64,000 nucleotides of DNA from Notolepis coatsorum (GCA_963971535.1 OZ020586.1:69485548-69549547); one strand, 5' to 3'; positions 10,773 to 22,380 are shown, numbered from the stretch's first letter. Made by a program: numbers and translations. The notes: generated from the letters alone by a model not told the origin.

Positions 10773-11266
10773 TCGCCTCCACCGTTGTCATCTGTGTTGT
10801 GTTTGTTGTCATTCCATGAGGCAAAACATCTTCAGGTGTGGAATTCCGAATTCCACCCTAAGCTGAAACACGCCATCTTCCCCGGTAGCATAATGAACAG
10901 CGTACACTGAACCAATTGCGTGCTTCAGGTATCGAGTTACATGACGACATATCCGGCGAGTGTCATTTGACAGGCCGCTCCGCCAAGTGACCACGATCGG
11001 TTGTGAGCGGTCCTGAACTGATCAGTCACCGCTGATGGTGAAAATGATTGACCACCTTAGTAGCCAAGGAGCGTCTGCTCCGAAAGCGATCCCAGACGGG
11101 CGCTGAGAGTGGGGGAAGGTGACACAAGAAGACGAAGAAGTCCATTGTTTTGACGAGAGCCTCTTGGGAGCGGATGGCCATTTTGGATAATCATGCTGAA
11201 TTTTTACTGGTACACATACATTTTCCGTGGGATTTTTATAAACTTTGGACCCGTACTACATAAGAC
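10773..11266. other. Intron sequence without a recognised feature
   Basis: Low-repeat-looking sequence; a GGAATTCCGAATTCC palindrome near 10840 is the only notable motif. No coding frame is supported. Confidence 0.3.
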
Positions 11267-11270
11267 TTAA

Positions 11271-11557
11271 AGGAAAACTCCAACATTTTGGGAAATTAGC
11301 TTATTTGGCATCTACCCTGGAGTTAGACAAGAAGATACATACCTTTTTCTTCTCTGTGCATGCAGTAGGAGTAGGAAGACGCGCACCGTTAGCCTAGCTT
11401 AGCGTCAGTCACTGGAAGTAGGTTCCTCCATTAGCCTAGTTCCAAACGTCTTCCTACTCCTACTGCATGCACAGAGAAGAAAATGGTATGTATCTTCTTG
11501 TCTAACTACAGGGTAGATGGCAAATAAGCTAATTTCCCAAAAATTTTGAGTTTTCCT
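11271..11557. mobile_element. Fold-back MITE with about 112-bp arms and TTAA flanks
   Basis: AGGAAAACTCCAACATTTTG starts the left arm and the right arm is its near-perfect inverse (about 95% by eye), separated by a loop of about 63 bases. TTAA lies immediately outside both ends (11267-11270, 11558-11561). The arms include CTTCTCTGTGCATGCAGTAG. Transcripts would form a long hairpin. It is non-coding and lies in a SENP6-like intron. Confidence 0.8.
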
Positions 11558-11561
11558 TTAA

Positions 11562-13082
11562 GGCTATGGAAACGTTATGTTTCCCAGCTCCTACATCTCA
11601 GCTGGTACTTAAAAACAGGCATCTGGCAACCAGTAAAAAGAAATGTGAATACACAAAACTTTTACTTCAGTGTGTTCAAACCTCGGTTACTCTATTTCAT
11701 TAGCACTCAAAGTTATTTTTCTTTATTGTGTGAAACCTCAGAATGTTACCTTTCAAAAGAGACCACTCATGTATGTGCTATAAGTATAAAGTATAATAAA
11801 TTGCAAATGACTTTGGGTATGCAATCGTGAATTTGGTGAAAGTGGTTATGGGCTTCATTTGAGAGAAATAATTGGTGATTCACGTCAATTCTACAGACAT
11901 CCTCGGAATTGAATAATTATAATAATAATAAATACGACAATATTAACAATTACGTTTTAGATTTATAGTCATGACTATAAAAAAACATGCTACCTGTTGA
12001 GGCATCGTGATGTCCGAAAATTTATAAAAGCACTACACAAACACTGCAAATGACAGTGAATAAATAAATAAGAACTAAAACCAATCGCACGGATATAGCT
12101 ATATAGTGGAATAGACTATATTCCATATACCGTCTTGTTCTCTATGCTATTATTTATTGTTGGTTTTATTTATTTCTCACATTGCTTAGTGTGCAGATCG
12201 TAAGAGCCAGTGCGTATCTTACTGTTCCCAAGTTGAACCCACACAAATGACAACAGACACAAAGGATAACAAATTCCATATAAATCTATAGCTTATTAGC
12301 AACGATGCAGCAGCCTGATGCAGGCGGCTTGGTGAGGATACATACAGAGCTGTGCGCTGATGGGCACTGGGCAGCTGTGCTCAGCGTGCGCACACACACA
12401 CACACACAATATGGCATATCTACTGCTGCTGGAAGATATCTCTGATCATATCTCTGATCATACACAAAGTACTAATCGACCACAGGAAAAAAAGGTACAT
12501 ATTGTATGTTATGTTATAGCCATAAGTATGTTTACATCTTTTATTGAAAATGTACAATGTGTACATATTACAAATAAGTACTTATATAACATGCAATTAT
12601 GCTGGAGAGCAAACTCGGGGCATTCACTTGAGAAGCAAGTGCCTTTGCCTCAAGACTACCAAGACCTCTCTAATAGTCTTGTCTAACCTTAATCCTAACC
12701 TTAACCATAACCCTAATTTGATATCTTAATCATAACCGGGTTAGTCTAGTGGTGAGAGCACTCACCTGCAAACACAATCATTGTCGGTTAGTTTCCCGGT
12801 CACAATGTTTCTTTTGGACATATGCTGATACAAAACATAAATATATTACTTATACAACACGTAAATATATTACTCATGTCTATAACATACGGTACATTAT
12901 GTACCTTTTTTCTTGTGGTCGATTAGTACTTTATTTACGTTTTCTGATGAGACCTTGTTGCAGCCACACCAGCCATTGACACAGTTGACTTAGTGTCTTC
13001 AGTCAGGGACAACCCTTGTAACAACGATTAAATCAATTCAGCGATGCGCTCGGCAAGAGAACTGAAGAAAAGCCGACGGAAG
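11562..13082. other. Intron sequence with one tRNA-SINE-like head
   Basis: At 12738-12800 GGGTTAGTCTAGTGGTGAGA followed by TAGTTTCCCGGTCAC resembles a tRNA-derived SINE head. A short CA run lies at 12392-12408. The C-A-rich string at 12682-12710 is a degenerate telomere-like tract. Nothing else is supported. Confidence 0.3.
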
Positions 13083-13555
13083 GGCGGCTACGTGTTGCAG
13101 TGGGCAAGGCGCTCACCACGAATACTGGAGACGCTGGGTTCGCCTGTTCGAGCCCAGCGCTCCACATTGCTTTCAGTTTAGCTGGTTGTCCGTACTAATA
13201 CACATTGGCAGTATTAGGGGGTGGGAAACTGATGGGTGGGGATCGGGCGTTGTGGACAGCGACTCCTACAGGTCGGTTGGTGCGCCTGCGCAGTAGAATC
13301 AGGAAGCGATGGGGGCGGCGCCCCTCCAAAGCACAGACCCCTGGCGCTGAAAGATCACGCCGCGCAGGTGATAAGATGCGACTGCTGTTACCTCGAGTAT
13401 CGGAGGGGACTCGTGCTATGTATGACTTAGTCCACATTGCAGCCGGCTTGTGGGAGGCAAGAAACAGCGTTCGAGACAGGGGAGGGTTGAATTGGATGAT
13501 ACGAAAATTGGGATGGGAGAAAAATAGAAAATGAGAAAAAAAACAAAAAAAAAAA
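13083..13555 (+). repeat. tRNA-derived SINE, copy 3 of the family
   Basis: It shares the head (GCAGTGGGCAAGGC, B box TGTTCGAGCCC) and the GGGCGTTGTGGACAGCGAC body with the SINE at 9439-9913 and ends in A-rich sequence at 13535-13555. No convincing target duplication was found. It abuts the SENP6-like exon at 13619 by about 60 bases. Confidence 0.7.
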
Positions 13556-13618
13556 CGACAAAGATACAGAAACGTGGATGAAAAATGTGTCCTCTAGGGT
13601 GTGAGGCCTTGTACTCAC

Positions 13619-13804
13619 GCTTCCGGGCACAGTCGTACCACGGCCCACCTCTCCGAGTCATGTTGAGCTGGGTGCGGAGCCGAAGACACTCGCCCCTAGT
13701 GGTCTGGAAGAACAACACCGCCAGCTTCCTGCTGCTGCACCATTCACAGCTAATCAGCTCTGAGGCCTGCAGTCTCACCTTCTCCAGATCTTGGTGCTCA
13801 TCGC
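13619..13804 (-). CDS. senp6: SENP6-like SUMO protease exon with the CEWC motif
   Basis: On the minus strand a CTACCAG acceptor precedes 2 carry-over bases and DEHQDLEKVRLQASELISCE, then the CEWC motif, RKLAVLFFQTTRGEC and GGPWYDCARK, ending before the donor GTGAGT. Human SENP6 has a matching TKCEWCNVRKLPVVFLQ segment followed by a WNDCKG segment. Length 186 bases (2 + 61 codons + 1) fits phase 1 on both sides. This part precedes the peptidase domain; its exact role is not certain. A SENP6/SENP7 family member is clear, SENP6 preferred. Confidence 0.85.
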
Positions 13805-13984
13805 CTGGTAGACACACAGCAAGGTGTTAGAATGGAACCATAGTTAGAATGGATAGAAGACGATATGCTGGTACTATATATCATGATAATCTCATCTGGT
13901 AATGGTTTTATCTTGTAATAAAGCACATTGTTTCAAGCGGGGACTGGGAACAGTGCATGAGACTCAAAAAGATGAACAGCGGTT

Positions 13985-14135
13985 GCCTAAAAGGTTAGAG
14001 AAGACGACTTGTGACCAGAAGGTTGCCGTTCGATCCTCGGAATGCTAGGGGGATGTGAATGAGTAACGCTGCCTTGAGCAAGGCACCTAAACTCTAATTG
14101 CCGAATGAGGAGCTACTCAGTAGCATGCATGCTCA
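13985..14135 (+). repeat. tRNA-derived SINE head
   Basis: GGTTGCCTAAAAGGTTAGAG followed by GTTCGATCCTCGG and GAGTAACGCTGCCTTGAGCA matches a common fish tRNA-SINE design in which the tRNA-like head is followed by a conserved body. No tail was found, so it appears truncated. Confidence 0.55.
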
Positions 14136-14522
14136 GCAAAAATCAACCCTTGGTAAGCAAAGGTTAAAACAAGCTCAAATTCGCAATAGCTGCAACCTTT
14201 TTGCGATAGGCCACTCCTATTGCCACGCCCCCTTTTAGCCAATTGGCATGAACACAAAGACACTTGACCTCAAAGCCAAATGTCTGCCTCCTGAGGATGA
14301 ACCCTGTGGCCGCTAGAGGGTGGGAAAATTTGTGTGGACCGATTTGTGTGGTCGCAGCTATTGCAAATTCTGAGACCAGTTGTTATTTAGAAGAAAACCA
14401 CACACATCAACAATTTTGAATTGAATTCTAAGTCTGCGGATAGAGCCATTTAACATAACCAACACAGAAACAAAACTTACTGTAGTTTACACATAAGAGA
14501 TTGAATGGATTGTGTTCAGTAC
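14136..14522. other. Intron sequence with a short inverted repeat
   Basis: AATTCGCAATAGCTGCAACC near 14178 is partly inverted as GGTCGCAGCTATTGCAAATT near 14350, possibly the remains of a small MITE. No coding frame is supported. Confidence 0.3.
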
Positions 14523-14556
14523 CTACTATTTCAAGCTGGATGTGATCAGTGGAAAA
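14523..14556 (-). CDS. senp6: SENP6-like micro-exon (34 bp)
   Basis: On the minus strand TGTCTTGCAG precedes TTT TCC ACT GAT CAC ATC and the exon ends GTAG before GTACTG. It encodes FSTDHIQLEIV plus one base. This lines up without gaps with the human SENP6 residues FCLDFIKIQL that follow EPVI. Phase 0 matches the end of exon 22202-22342 (KPVV) and the single extra base joins the GC at the start of exon 13619-13804 to make Gly. Both splice sites and both phases agree, which supports an exon too short to call by itself. Confidence 0.7.
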
Positions 14557-15020
14557 CTGCAAGACATGAGAGCAAGAACACCGTTTATCAGGGGTCCCGT
14601 CCCGTTAGAGGCAACATAAGCAAACATCGCAGAGAAAACAGTACAGTCTGTTGGCAATATTTCAGCAGTCACAGGCAGAGTGCATTCTTTCAGAAAGACC
14701 TTCCTATCAATCGTTAATAAACATGCACCCCTCAAAAAGCTTAGAATAAAAGACAAGTCATTGGTAGACACAGTGGGGATCCATCCCATTTGCCTTATTC
14801 ACTTCAATGCCATCTTTATTTAATAGATTGCTATAAATCCATTTCAATGCGCTGATGACTTCCATGTATTTCAAAGTGGTCTGCATTTAGACCACTTGGA
14901 AATGAAAGCACATCCTCTGTAAGGAACGCGGAATCAGATTATTATTTAGACTTAACACACTCCTACTAAAATCCTGCCAAATTTTGGAAGGCAGTAAATT
15001 CTAACAAAACAAAGCGTAGC
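14557..15020. other. Intron sequence, no feature recognised
   Basis: A minus-strand open stretch at 14526-14789 shows no family resemblance and overlaps the micro-exon acceptor. I see no repeat boundary. Confidence 0.25.
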
Positions 15021-15024
15021 TTAA

Positions 15025-15925
15025 CACATTGTGCGCCAACAACGAGTATACTCGTTATTGCCCGCCAATCGTTGTGCGCCAACAACGAGGGAACTTGTTT
15101 TTGGGATCAATATTAAATTTTTTCGCCATGGCATTCATAATTCATCCAGCCTCCCTCCGGGACGCAGCTGGACCCTGGTCTGATATTGCAACGCCTCAAT
15201 ACCGCCGCCTGGTGGATTTCGGGCGAGTGACACTCAACGCCAAACCGGAAGTGGCGCTCTGTGCAGCGTGGAAAATCCTCCGCCAGAGATATATTGTAAC
15301 GTGGGTCTAGATACACACTCGAGTGCATTGGATCGCTTTCGAAATGCAAGAATCAATATGATTTCAGCGTTTATTGCGTCATACAAACGGAAAATGAATC
15401 TAGCAGATCGACATCGAATAATTAGAATTTTTTTCCTCCAGACTCATCGGCGAATGGTAAGAGGAATCTAACCTTATTTTCAGCCCGATTGTTTATTTAT
15501 TTCACTGCAATCCATCTGATCAATGTATCAACCCATACTAAAAAAAGCTGTTACTGACGATCAAGGAATTATAAATGACCCCTCCCCCCCTTTCCTTCAC
15601 ACATGATGAAGCATAATGTATACCGATCACATACATTTGAATTGTTTAATATAGTGTGTATAGGAACAAAACGCCAATCAATAATGTATTGTATGCGTCG
15701 GGGCCTATAACTCGCGTTTTAGGAATTACTGCTATACAGTCCAAAAACACTTATATTCACGACGGTACTAACACGACAATGTATGAATGGAAAAATATAA
15801 CATTCCCACATCCGGAACGATAGATACCCGATGTTGAATGGGCCATAGTAATGTCGATATAGCTATAATATTTAAAAAGTTATAGCCCTGCAAAGAAGGT
15901 GAGCCACTCCATAGGCTTACAGCGG
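15025..15925 (+). mobile_element. TTAA-flanked non-autonomous transposon (copy 3), right end lost
   Basis: TTAA (15021-15024) and the end CACATTGTGCGCC start an element that shares the family order: CCGCCTGGTGG near 15206, splice donor GAATG followed by GTAAGAGG at 15457 (432 bp from the end), a C-rich tract near 15580 and AAGTTATAGCCCTGCAAAGA near 15878. No inverted end or second TTAA follows, so the right terminus is truncated at about 15925. Confidence 0.6.
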
Positions 15926-16351
15926 TGGCAGAGAGGACACAAGGATGGGCATACTGCCTGACAGACAATAAATACTTTGTTGATGCTGAAACCATCCAGA
16001 TCAATTCTGGGTCCTGTCCCATTTACCTTTTATATTAATGATAGTGTCTCATTTTTAAAACCCTTTTACACAGAATGTGTCAGGACAAACACATTTCACA
16101 TGCATTTATACAGTGGTACTGTAGGTATAAAAGGGTAAGGGTCTGTCAAATACCGTATTGTGCTGAATATAAGAGTTTTTTTCCCCCTAGAAAAAAATCT
16201 GAAAAATGGGCATTGCCTTATTTTCGTGGTCTAGACTTTTAAATGTCATTATACACTCACAACAGATGAGTGTACACCAAGTGAGCCACTGTCTTTCTCT
16301 CTGTATCTCCTTCTCACACACACACACACAGCCTGCAGGGTGATACACACA
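15926..16351. other. Intron sequence, no gene recognised
   Basis: Short CA runs occur at 16315-16330. Nothing else is supported. Confidence 0.25.
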
Positions 16352-17935
16352 CAGCCTCCTGGGTGATATGGCCAAAAATGTTATCACGATAAAATTTTCA
16401 TATATTTTTTTTAAGTATTATTTAAACAACAAATGTATGTTTATTTTGCAACTTGGTTGTTGCCGCCATCTTTAGTGTTACAGCCCCTCACACTCCAGTT
16501 CTCAGGCTGCAGCTGGTTTGAAAGCGAAAGTACGTGTCTGTAGCTCCAGGGGAGTTGAACAGTTCTGGCTCTGCTAGTTTCTTTTCTATCTTTTGGCGCT
16601 TTATTGGTGGACAAACCACCGCACACATGCACCGTGACTCGCGACTGGAGACTAGCACTGCTAGCACACAGCCTACTGTACAGACCGTTTCAAACTGTAT
16701 TTTAAATTAGAAAGCAAACAAAATAAATGGACAAGAGAAAAATAAATCTCAATTTGGATAAGCAAAGCCATTACTTTAAGTTGCAGGCAAGAAAGACAAG
16801 TCTGTCCACCGTCTCTGGTTTTAAAGCTGCCCTGTTGCAGGTCACAATACAAATTTTAAAAAGAATTAAACAAATTTAAAATACAATTTTAACACTTTGA
16901 TCGCCATGGTTAAATTCATAATTTACCATCCCTCGCCATCTCTATTTGTCTATGGAGAAGTTCCCCTTCTTTGCAGGGCTATACCTTTTTAAATTGTATT
17001 GCTAAATTGACATTATTATGGCCCATTCAATGTCCTATATCTATTGTTCAGGGTGTAGCAACGTTATACTTTTTCATTCACATATTCATACTAAAATACG
17101 GTCTAAAGTATAAGTATGTTTTTATCGTTTTCTGCAGCTTTCTCCAGAACTTGATTTATAGCCCTAAATGCATTATATTGATGATCAAATACAGTTTGGT
17201 AGGAATCTGTGCGAGATAAAAAATGTCAACTGGATGTGCTTCTAGGAGTTACTACGTATGATCTGATGTTGACCGGATGGGCGGGGGGTCGTTTATAATT
17301 CCGTGGGCAACGTTATATCATTCATCTAGTGTGGGTGATATGATCATCAGAGCAGTTAGTAAAGAACACGTTGGAAAATAACGCTGGATCTTACCGTATC
17401 TTCCTCGTGCCGTTGGGCGATGAGCGTGGAGCAGAGATATTCCTATTATGGGATGTATAAATACCCGATCCATTTCCAGGTTGTATAATAGTATATACGT
17501 CCAAATCATGTTGTGTGTCGAGTTATTTGCAACCGATCGACATCCATTGTGTCAAGATGGAGTCCTGCTAATGATAGCGAGTGCCCGGAAGAAATATGGG
17601 TGAGCACCACTTCATCCACATGACTTCCTGTTGGGCGATCTGCCGATCGGCCACCAGATGGCGCTCTTGAACCGTTAGAGAGTTGAGTGGAGCTCAGCAG
17701 TATATCTCAGGTCCCCGGGGGAGAAATATGATTTCGATCACAGATTTTTGAAATATTGATATCAAAGACGTGTTACGGCGTCTTCGGCAGAATGAGCATG
17801 GCGGGGAATGACGAGTTTCGGCGTTTCAGGCGATTAAAGTGTTAATTATCGCTATTATTTTTATTATCGATTATTAAAATATATCGTTATTATAATATAT
17901 TGCGATAATTATCGTTATCGTTTTATCGCCCAGTC
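16352..17935. mobile_element. hAT-like MITE remnant carrying a TTAA element
   Basis: The left part GGGTGATATGGCCAAAAATG and the inverted right end TAGGACTGGGCGATAAAACG resemble the two ends of a common fish hAT MITE with TAGGGCTGGGCGATA termini. The left terminus is degenerate and I could not find the 8-bp duplication. A TTAA element (16893-17841) is inserted within it. Confidence 0.5.
16893..17841 (-). mobile_element. TTAA-flanked non-autonomous transposon (copy 4), reverse orientation
   Basis: TTAA at 16889-16892 and 17842-17845 flank CACTTTGATCGCC and, inverted, CACTTTAATCGCC (12 of 13 equal). At 949 bp it is the typical family length. In its own orientation the donor is GATACG followed by GTAAGATC, starting at 17394 on the minus strand, 447 bp from its left end. 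It shares TTATACAACCTGGAAATGGA with copies 2, 6 and 7. Confidence 0.85.
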
Positions 17936-18402
17936 CTACTGCAGTGATAGATAGAGATGGAGAGACAAAGTGACCAGCTCGAACAAAGTGGCTCAAAGGT
18001 CAGGCAAGTCAGACTGATTCAGAAATACAGTCAGAGAAAAGATTTTAACCAAAGGATGTTTTATTCAATGCATGCGTTTTATTTTTTTTTATAAAAGATG
18101 ATTTTACCAAAATATGATAAATAATAATAACAGCATACATTGAATAAAACAATGTGTTTTATTATCATTATTTTAAAATAAAATGATTTTCTTTAGAAAA
18201 ACTAGATTTGGTCTTCAAAAAAATATATTTCCAAAAAATGAGTCTTGAAAATAATCAGGGTTGTCTTATATTTGGACCAATATGCTACATCTTTATGCTG
18301 ATGACACTATTGTGTATTGTATTGTTGATTGTGTATAACTAGCCATTCAGAAGCTGCAACTTTCCTCCAGGGCTGATTGCAAGATGCACTTATTCATCTT
18401 AA

Positions 18403-19333
18403 CACAATGGCGCCCGACCACGGATATATACGTGTTTCGAATCCATGCTTAATGGACCGAAGGACGGATATATCTGTGGCAAGTTGTTTTGGCTTTTATT
18501 CCATTTTAATAACCTATTCAAGGTCGCCGAGCTGCACTGCAGATGTACCCTACTCTTTGAATTCGAGAAAGTGCATTACCGCAGTTAATGCAGTGTTCCC
18601 TGTGGCCGAAGTTGTCTTTTTTCTTTTTTGATCTCTAATGAAGTTTTCTACTCACCTGAAGCGATAGCTATTGTCTGTTGCACGGAATACGTTTTGGATT
18701 GCGGATTTCACTATGCAATAAGGGGATTTATCATCAGCCAATGGACACATCGATCTACCAGATGGCGATCGATAACGGGGAAATGCTCGGGGGATCCAAC
18801 CGGCTCATGGTAAGATCTTTTTCACGTAAATTACATGCTGATCAGAGCTTGCTATGATACTCAACCAGTCGACCAGCGTATGTGGCTACTTAGACGAACA
18901 CGGTTATTGGTAATCAATAATCAGAAACGACGTCCCCCGCCCCCCCCCCCCCACTTTCATGCTTGAGGATCATACCGATCATATGCAGTTTGAGTTTTAA
19001 CTGTAGCTTTTGTATAACGGAAATGCCATTGGATATAACGTTAGTAGCTATTAGCCTATTATCTATTAGCTATTATCTAGCCTTCCAGGAAATATACTAG
19101 ACCAAATGCTGTATAACGCTTATATTCACGGCGCTATAAAATGAGAACGTATTGATGAAAAAATTATTTCTTTAATCCATTTTGAAGGGACGGTTTATGG
19201 TCTCAATTTACAATGAGAATGGACAGATAGCAATACTATAAAGTATAGATTTAGCTCTACAAACAGCCCCAAGTCTGTTTACATATTATGCTGGTCGTCT
19301 CTAGTGATATTAGACTCATCCCAGTGGCATGTG
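18403..19333 (+). mobile_element. TTAA-flanked non-autonomous transposon (copy 5)
   Basis: TTAA at 18399-18402 and 19334-19337 flank CACAATGGCGCCC and, inverted, CACATGCCACTGG. Length is 931 bp. A splice donor, TCATG followed by GTAAGATC, starts at 18810, 407 bp from the left end, and a C-run follows at about 18935-18952, the same order as in the other copies. The interior is strongly diverged from copies 4, 6 and 7, so this is an older or separate subfamily. Confidence 0.75.
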
Positions 19334-19589
19334 TTAAAATGGTACTGAATGCAAATAAAACATAGCACATGCTGTTTACATATTGATTACAATAATCTGC
19401 ATATATCCACCGTGAAAGGCCTAACATAGAAAGTTCTATCTAATTTTATCAATGAAATATGAATAATTCATTATTCTTGCACTGACCATCTTGCACGTCA
19501 ATAAGTACACAAAGTACCATTTACCATGAAAGATAGGGCCCCTCAGTTCACCTTCACCACAACCCTGGTCTCATACTATTTGATTTGAT

Positions 19590-21557
19590 CGAACAACCAT
19601 AAACAGACAAACTTGAAATAACAAAAACTAAATAAAAAACAAATACAAATAAAATAAAATATATCTTCCTAGACATGGAAGCAATTGTCAACATAGCTCA
19701 AGACAAATGGTTGTTCGAGAAGGGACAGAAAGAAGCAAAGCTTATCTGGTCCTGCCCCTTCCTTACAATATCATATTAATATGTAATAAGTTATCCATCA
19801 ATATCAAAAATAATATACCTATCCACTACAGCAAAAGATAAATAAATAATTACAAGAATACTAGTTCACATTATTTTCAAGCTCCTCAAACTTATACTTG
19901 TCCAAGAATTCCTGTTTATATCTGCATTTAAACATTTCAATAGACAGTACTTGTTTTTATTGCTACATCAAGGCCAATTCCAAATAGATACCCCACAAAC
20001 TGAGATGCACTTGCTTTTGAGAGTAGTACGGACAATAGGTTGTTTTAAATTCAATTCCCCTCTTAGATTATAACCCCCATCTCTGCCCATGAAAACATTT
20101 TGTATGTTGCCCGGGACTATATTTTGTGTTACTTTAAACATGAACATGAAAAACTTAATTTCATATACTCTATCGATTTTGACATTATCAATTTCCAGAT
20201 AGAGTTCTGTATTTATTTTGCGATTTCCAAACAGCATGAACTTGGTTTTACTCAGATTTAATGATAGCTTGTTTGTATCAAACCAGCATTTCAGTTTGTA
20301 TAATTCCTTCTTTGCCACCTTTAAAAGCTGCTGCAGATCATCCCCATAACATAAGATATTTGTGTCACCTGCAAAGACAACCAATTTAAATATTTCAGAC
20401 ACTTTACAGATATCATTAACACTTTGGGTGCCGGAAAACGCTTTCCAGCGTCATTCCCGGCCATGCTCAAGTTGCCGAAGGACGCTTTACAGCGTCTTTA
20501 ATATCAATATTTCAAAAATCTGTGATCGGATTCATATTTCCCCTCCGCTGGCCTGAGATCCACCAGGAGGACCCACTGAGCTCTCTGGCGGTTCAGGAGC
20601 GCCATCTGGTGGCCGATCGGCGCAATCGCCAAACAGGAAGTGCTGTGGAGGTTGTGCTGGTCGGCCATATTACTTCCGGGCACTCGGTTTGGCTCCCGGC
20701 ACTCTGGCTCGTCACAATATATAGCGATCCATTGCCAATAACTCGATAAACAACATGATTTGGACGTATATACCATTATACAACCTGGAAATGGACCGGG
20801 TAAATCGACATCCCATAATGGTAAAATGTCTACTCTACGCTGATCGCCCAACGGCGCGAGGAGATTGGGGTGAGTTTTAGCGTGTAAAATTACCATCTTC
20901 GATACTAACTGCTATGATCAACATTTGACCCACATTAGATGATTGGTATAACGCTGCCCACGGAATTATAAACGCCCCCTAGCCCATCCGGTCAACATCA
21001 GATGACGTGTAGTAACTTCTAGAAGTACGTCTAGTTGGAATTTTTTATATTGCGCCGATTGCCATAAAACTGTATTGCATCATCAATATAATGCATTTGG
21101 GGCTATATATCACGTTCTGGAGAAAGCTGCAGAAAGAGATGAAAACATACTTATACATTAGACCATACTTTAGTATGAATATGTGAATGAAAAAGTTTAA
21201 CGTTGCTACACAATGAACAATACATATAGTACTTTGAATGGGCCCTAATAATGGCAATGTAGCAATAGAATTTAAAAAGTTATAGCCATGCAAAGAAGGG
21301 GTACTTCTCCATAGACAAATAGAGCTGGCAATCTATGGTATATCATGAATTTAACCCATGGCACCCAAAGTGTTAATGTATAATATGAACAATTTGGGTC
21401 CCAACACTGACCCCTGTGGGACACCACGGGTAATATTTTCTATCATCATATAGTTTCTCAAGTATTTTTGAGAACTGTGATAATAATGATACCGGTCTGT
21501 AGTTGGTGAAGAGGTATTTATCTCCAGCTTTAAAGAGAGTGGGATAACTTTTGCCAT
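19590..21557 (-). pseudogene. LINE reverse transcriptase and 3' UTR, split by a TTAA element
   Basis: On the minus strand 21450-21377 reads RGVPQGSVLGPKLFILYIN and, after the insertion, 20419-19968 continues DICKVSEIFKLVVFAGDTNI, then KCWFDTNKLSLNLSKTKFMLFGN and a typical C-terminus. These are consecutive RT motifs, so one gene was cut by the element at 20420-21372 inside the Asn codon of YIND. The catalytic box reads FAGD instead of FADD, an inactivating change. The 19590-19960 part, with purine-rich AGAAGGGACAGAAAGAAGCA on the plus strand, looks like the 3' UTR. L2/Rex-type is my best guess. Confidence 0.75.
20420..21372 (+). mobile_element. TTAA-flanked non-autonomous transposon (copy 6), perfect 13-bp terminal repeats
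   Basis: TTAA at 20416-20419 and 21373-21376 flank CACTTTGGGTGCC at both ends (perfect inverted repeat). Length 953 bp. It is very like copy 7 at 52776-53727 along its length. The donor TTGGG followed by GTGAGT starts at 20870, 450 bp from the left end. Perfect termini and close similarity to copy 7 suggest this subfamily moved relatively recently. No transposase. Confidence 0.9.
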
Positions 21558-21837
21558 TTAAATTTTTTCTGGAAATGTTCCTGTCATACTACCCCAAGAA
21601 GGCGAAAATGTTGTGCTCAACTGCATGAATTCTGGCCTATACTCTAATATGTAGTACAGCTCCATGGTGTACTTATGACCAAAACACCAGCAGAATGCAA
21701 CATGGGGACCATGACATGTAGTCTGTAATCGACCGTTGGTAGAGACTGGCTTGAAAAATGCAATGTTTACTAGGAAATACCAACATGTCTCACATGACAT
21801 TTGCCCAAAATAAATGTTTTATTTAATAAAGTTTGAC

Positions 21838-22190
21838 TTCTGATCACGTTTTTTGCCACCGATACCGATCACAGATCGTCTTGAGCCATATCGGCCGATA
21901 CCGATATCGATCGTTTTTGATTAAAAAAAATTTATATAAATGACCCTGTAGATATTTAAATATGAATTAATTAGAGATAGATCAATGACGCTATAGAGAT
22001 TTAAATAACAGGCTGAATGAATTAATGATTTAGAGAGAGATCAATGACCCCACATAGATTTTTATATGAAATAATTAATACATGTGAGATAGACCAATTA
22101 TTAACAATGAATACCAAAAAATTATGAATTAGAGAGAGAGATCAATGACCCTATAGAGATTTAAATATGAATGAATGAAAGAGAGACACC
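21838..22190. repeat. Degenerate hAT-MITE piece and short minisatellite
   Basis: 21858-21920 has the GCCGATACCGATATCGATCG type of sequence seen in the hAT MITE at 10266-10629. From about 21945 to 22175 a block with AGAGAGATCAATGACCCTAT and AGAGATTTAAATATGAAT recurs three to four times with variable spacing. It ends 10-15 bases from the splice donor of exon 22202-22342. Confidence 0.5.
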
Positions 22191-22201
22191 AAAGTACTCA
22201 C

Positions 22202-22342
22202 AACGACAGGCTTCGCCACCATCCTGCGCAGAGACCCTATTCTTACACTCCGACACTCCAGGACTGTGGTCTCACACTTTCTTGGTTCCACTCGGGGCTT
22301 CTTTGCTCTTGGTGAAAACCGCTTTGGGACATCTTGTCCAAA
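22202..22342 (-). CDS. senp6: SENP6-like SUMO protease exon with the CRS(I/V)R(I/V)G motif
   Basis: On the minus strand CTATCTTGCAG precedes FGQDVPKRFSPRAKK, then TTVLECRSVRIGSLRR and MVAKPVV, followed by donor GTGAGT. Human SENP6 has [20 protein letters not shown] before PVI at the same place. Length is 141 bases, exactly 47 codons, phase 0 on both sides; it joins RRTVQ of exon 27836-28071 to FSTDH of the micro-exon. Both splice sites are strong. A start codon-like ATG at 22361-22363 lies in the intron and should be ignored. Confidence 0.85.
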
Positions 22343-22380
22343 CTGCAAGATAGAAAGATACATGCAAGGCTTTTTGTCTG

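Noticed and set aside
12680-12715. Telomere-like CCTAACCTTAACC tract
   Set aside because: Too short and irregular; no TTAGGG array.
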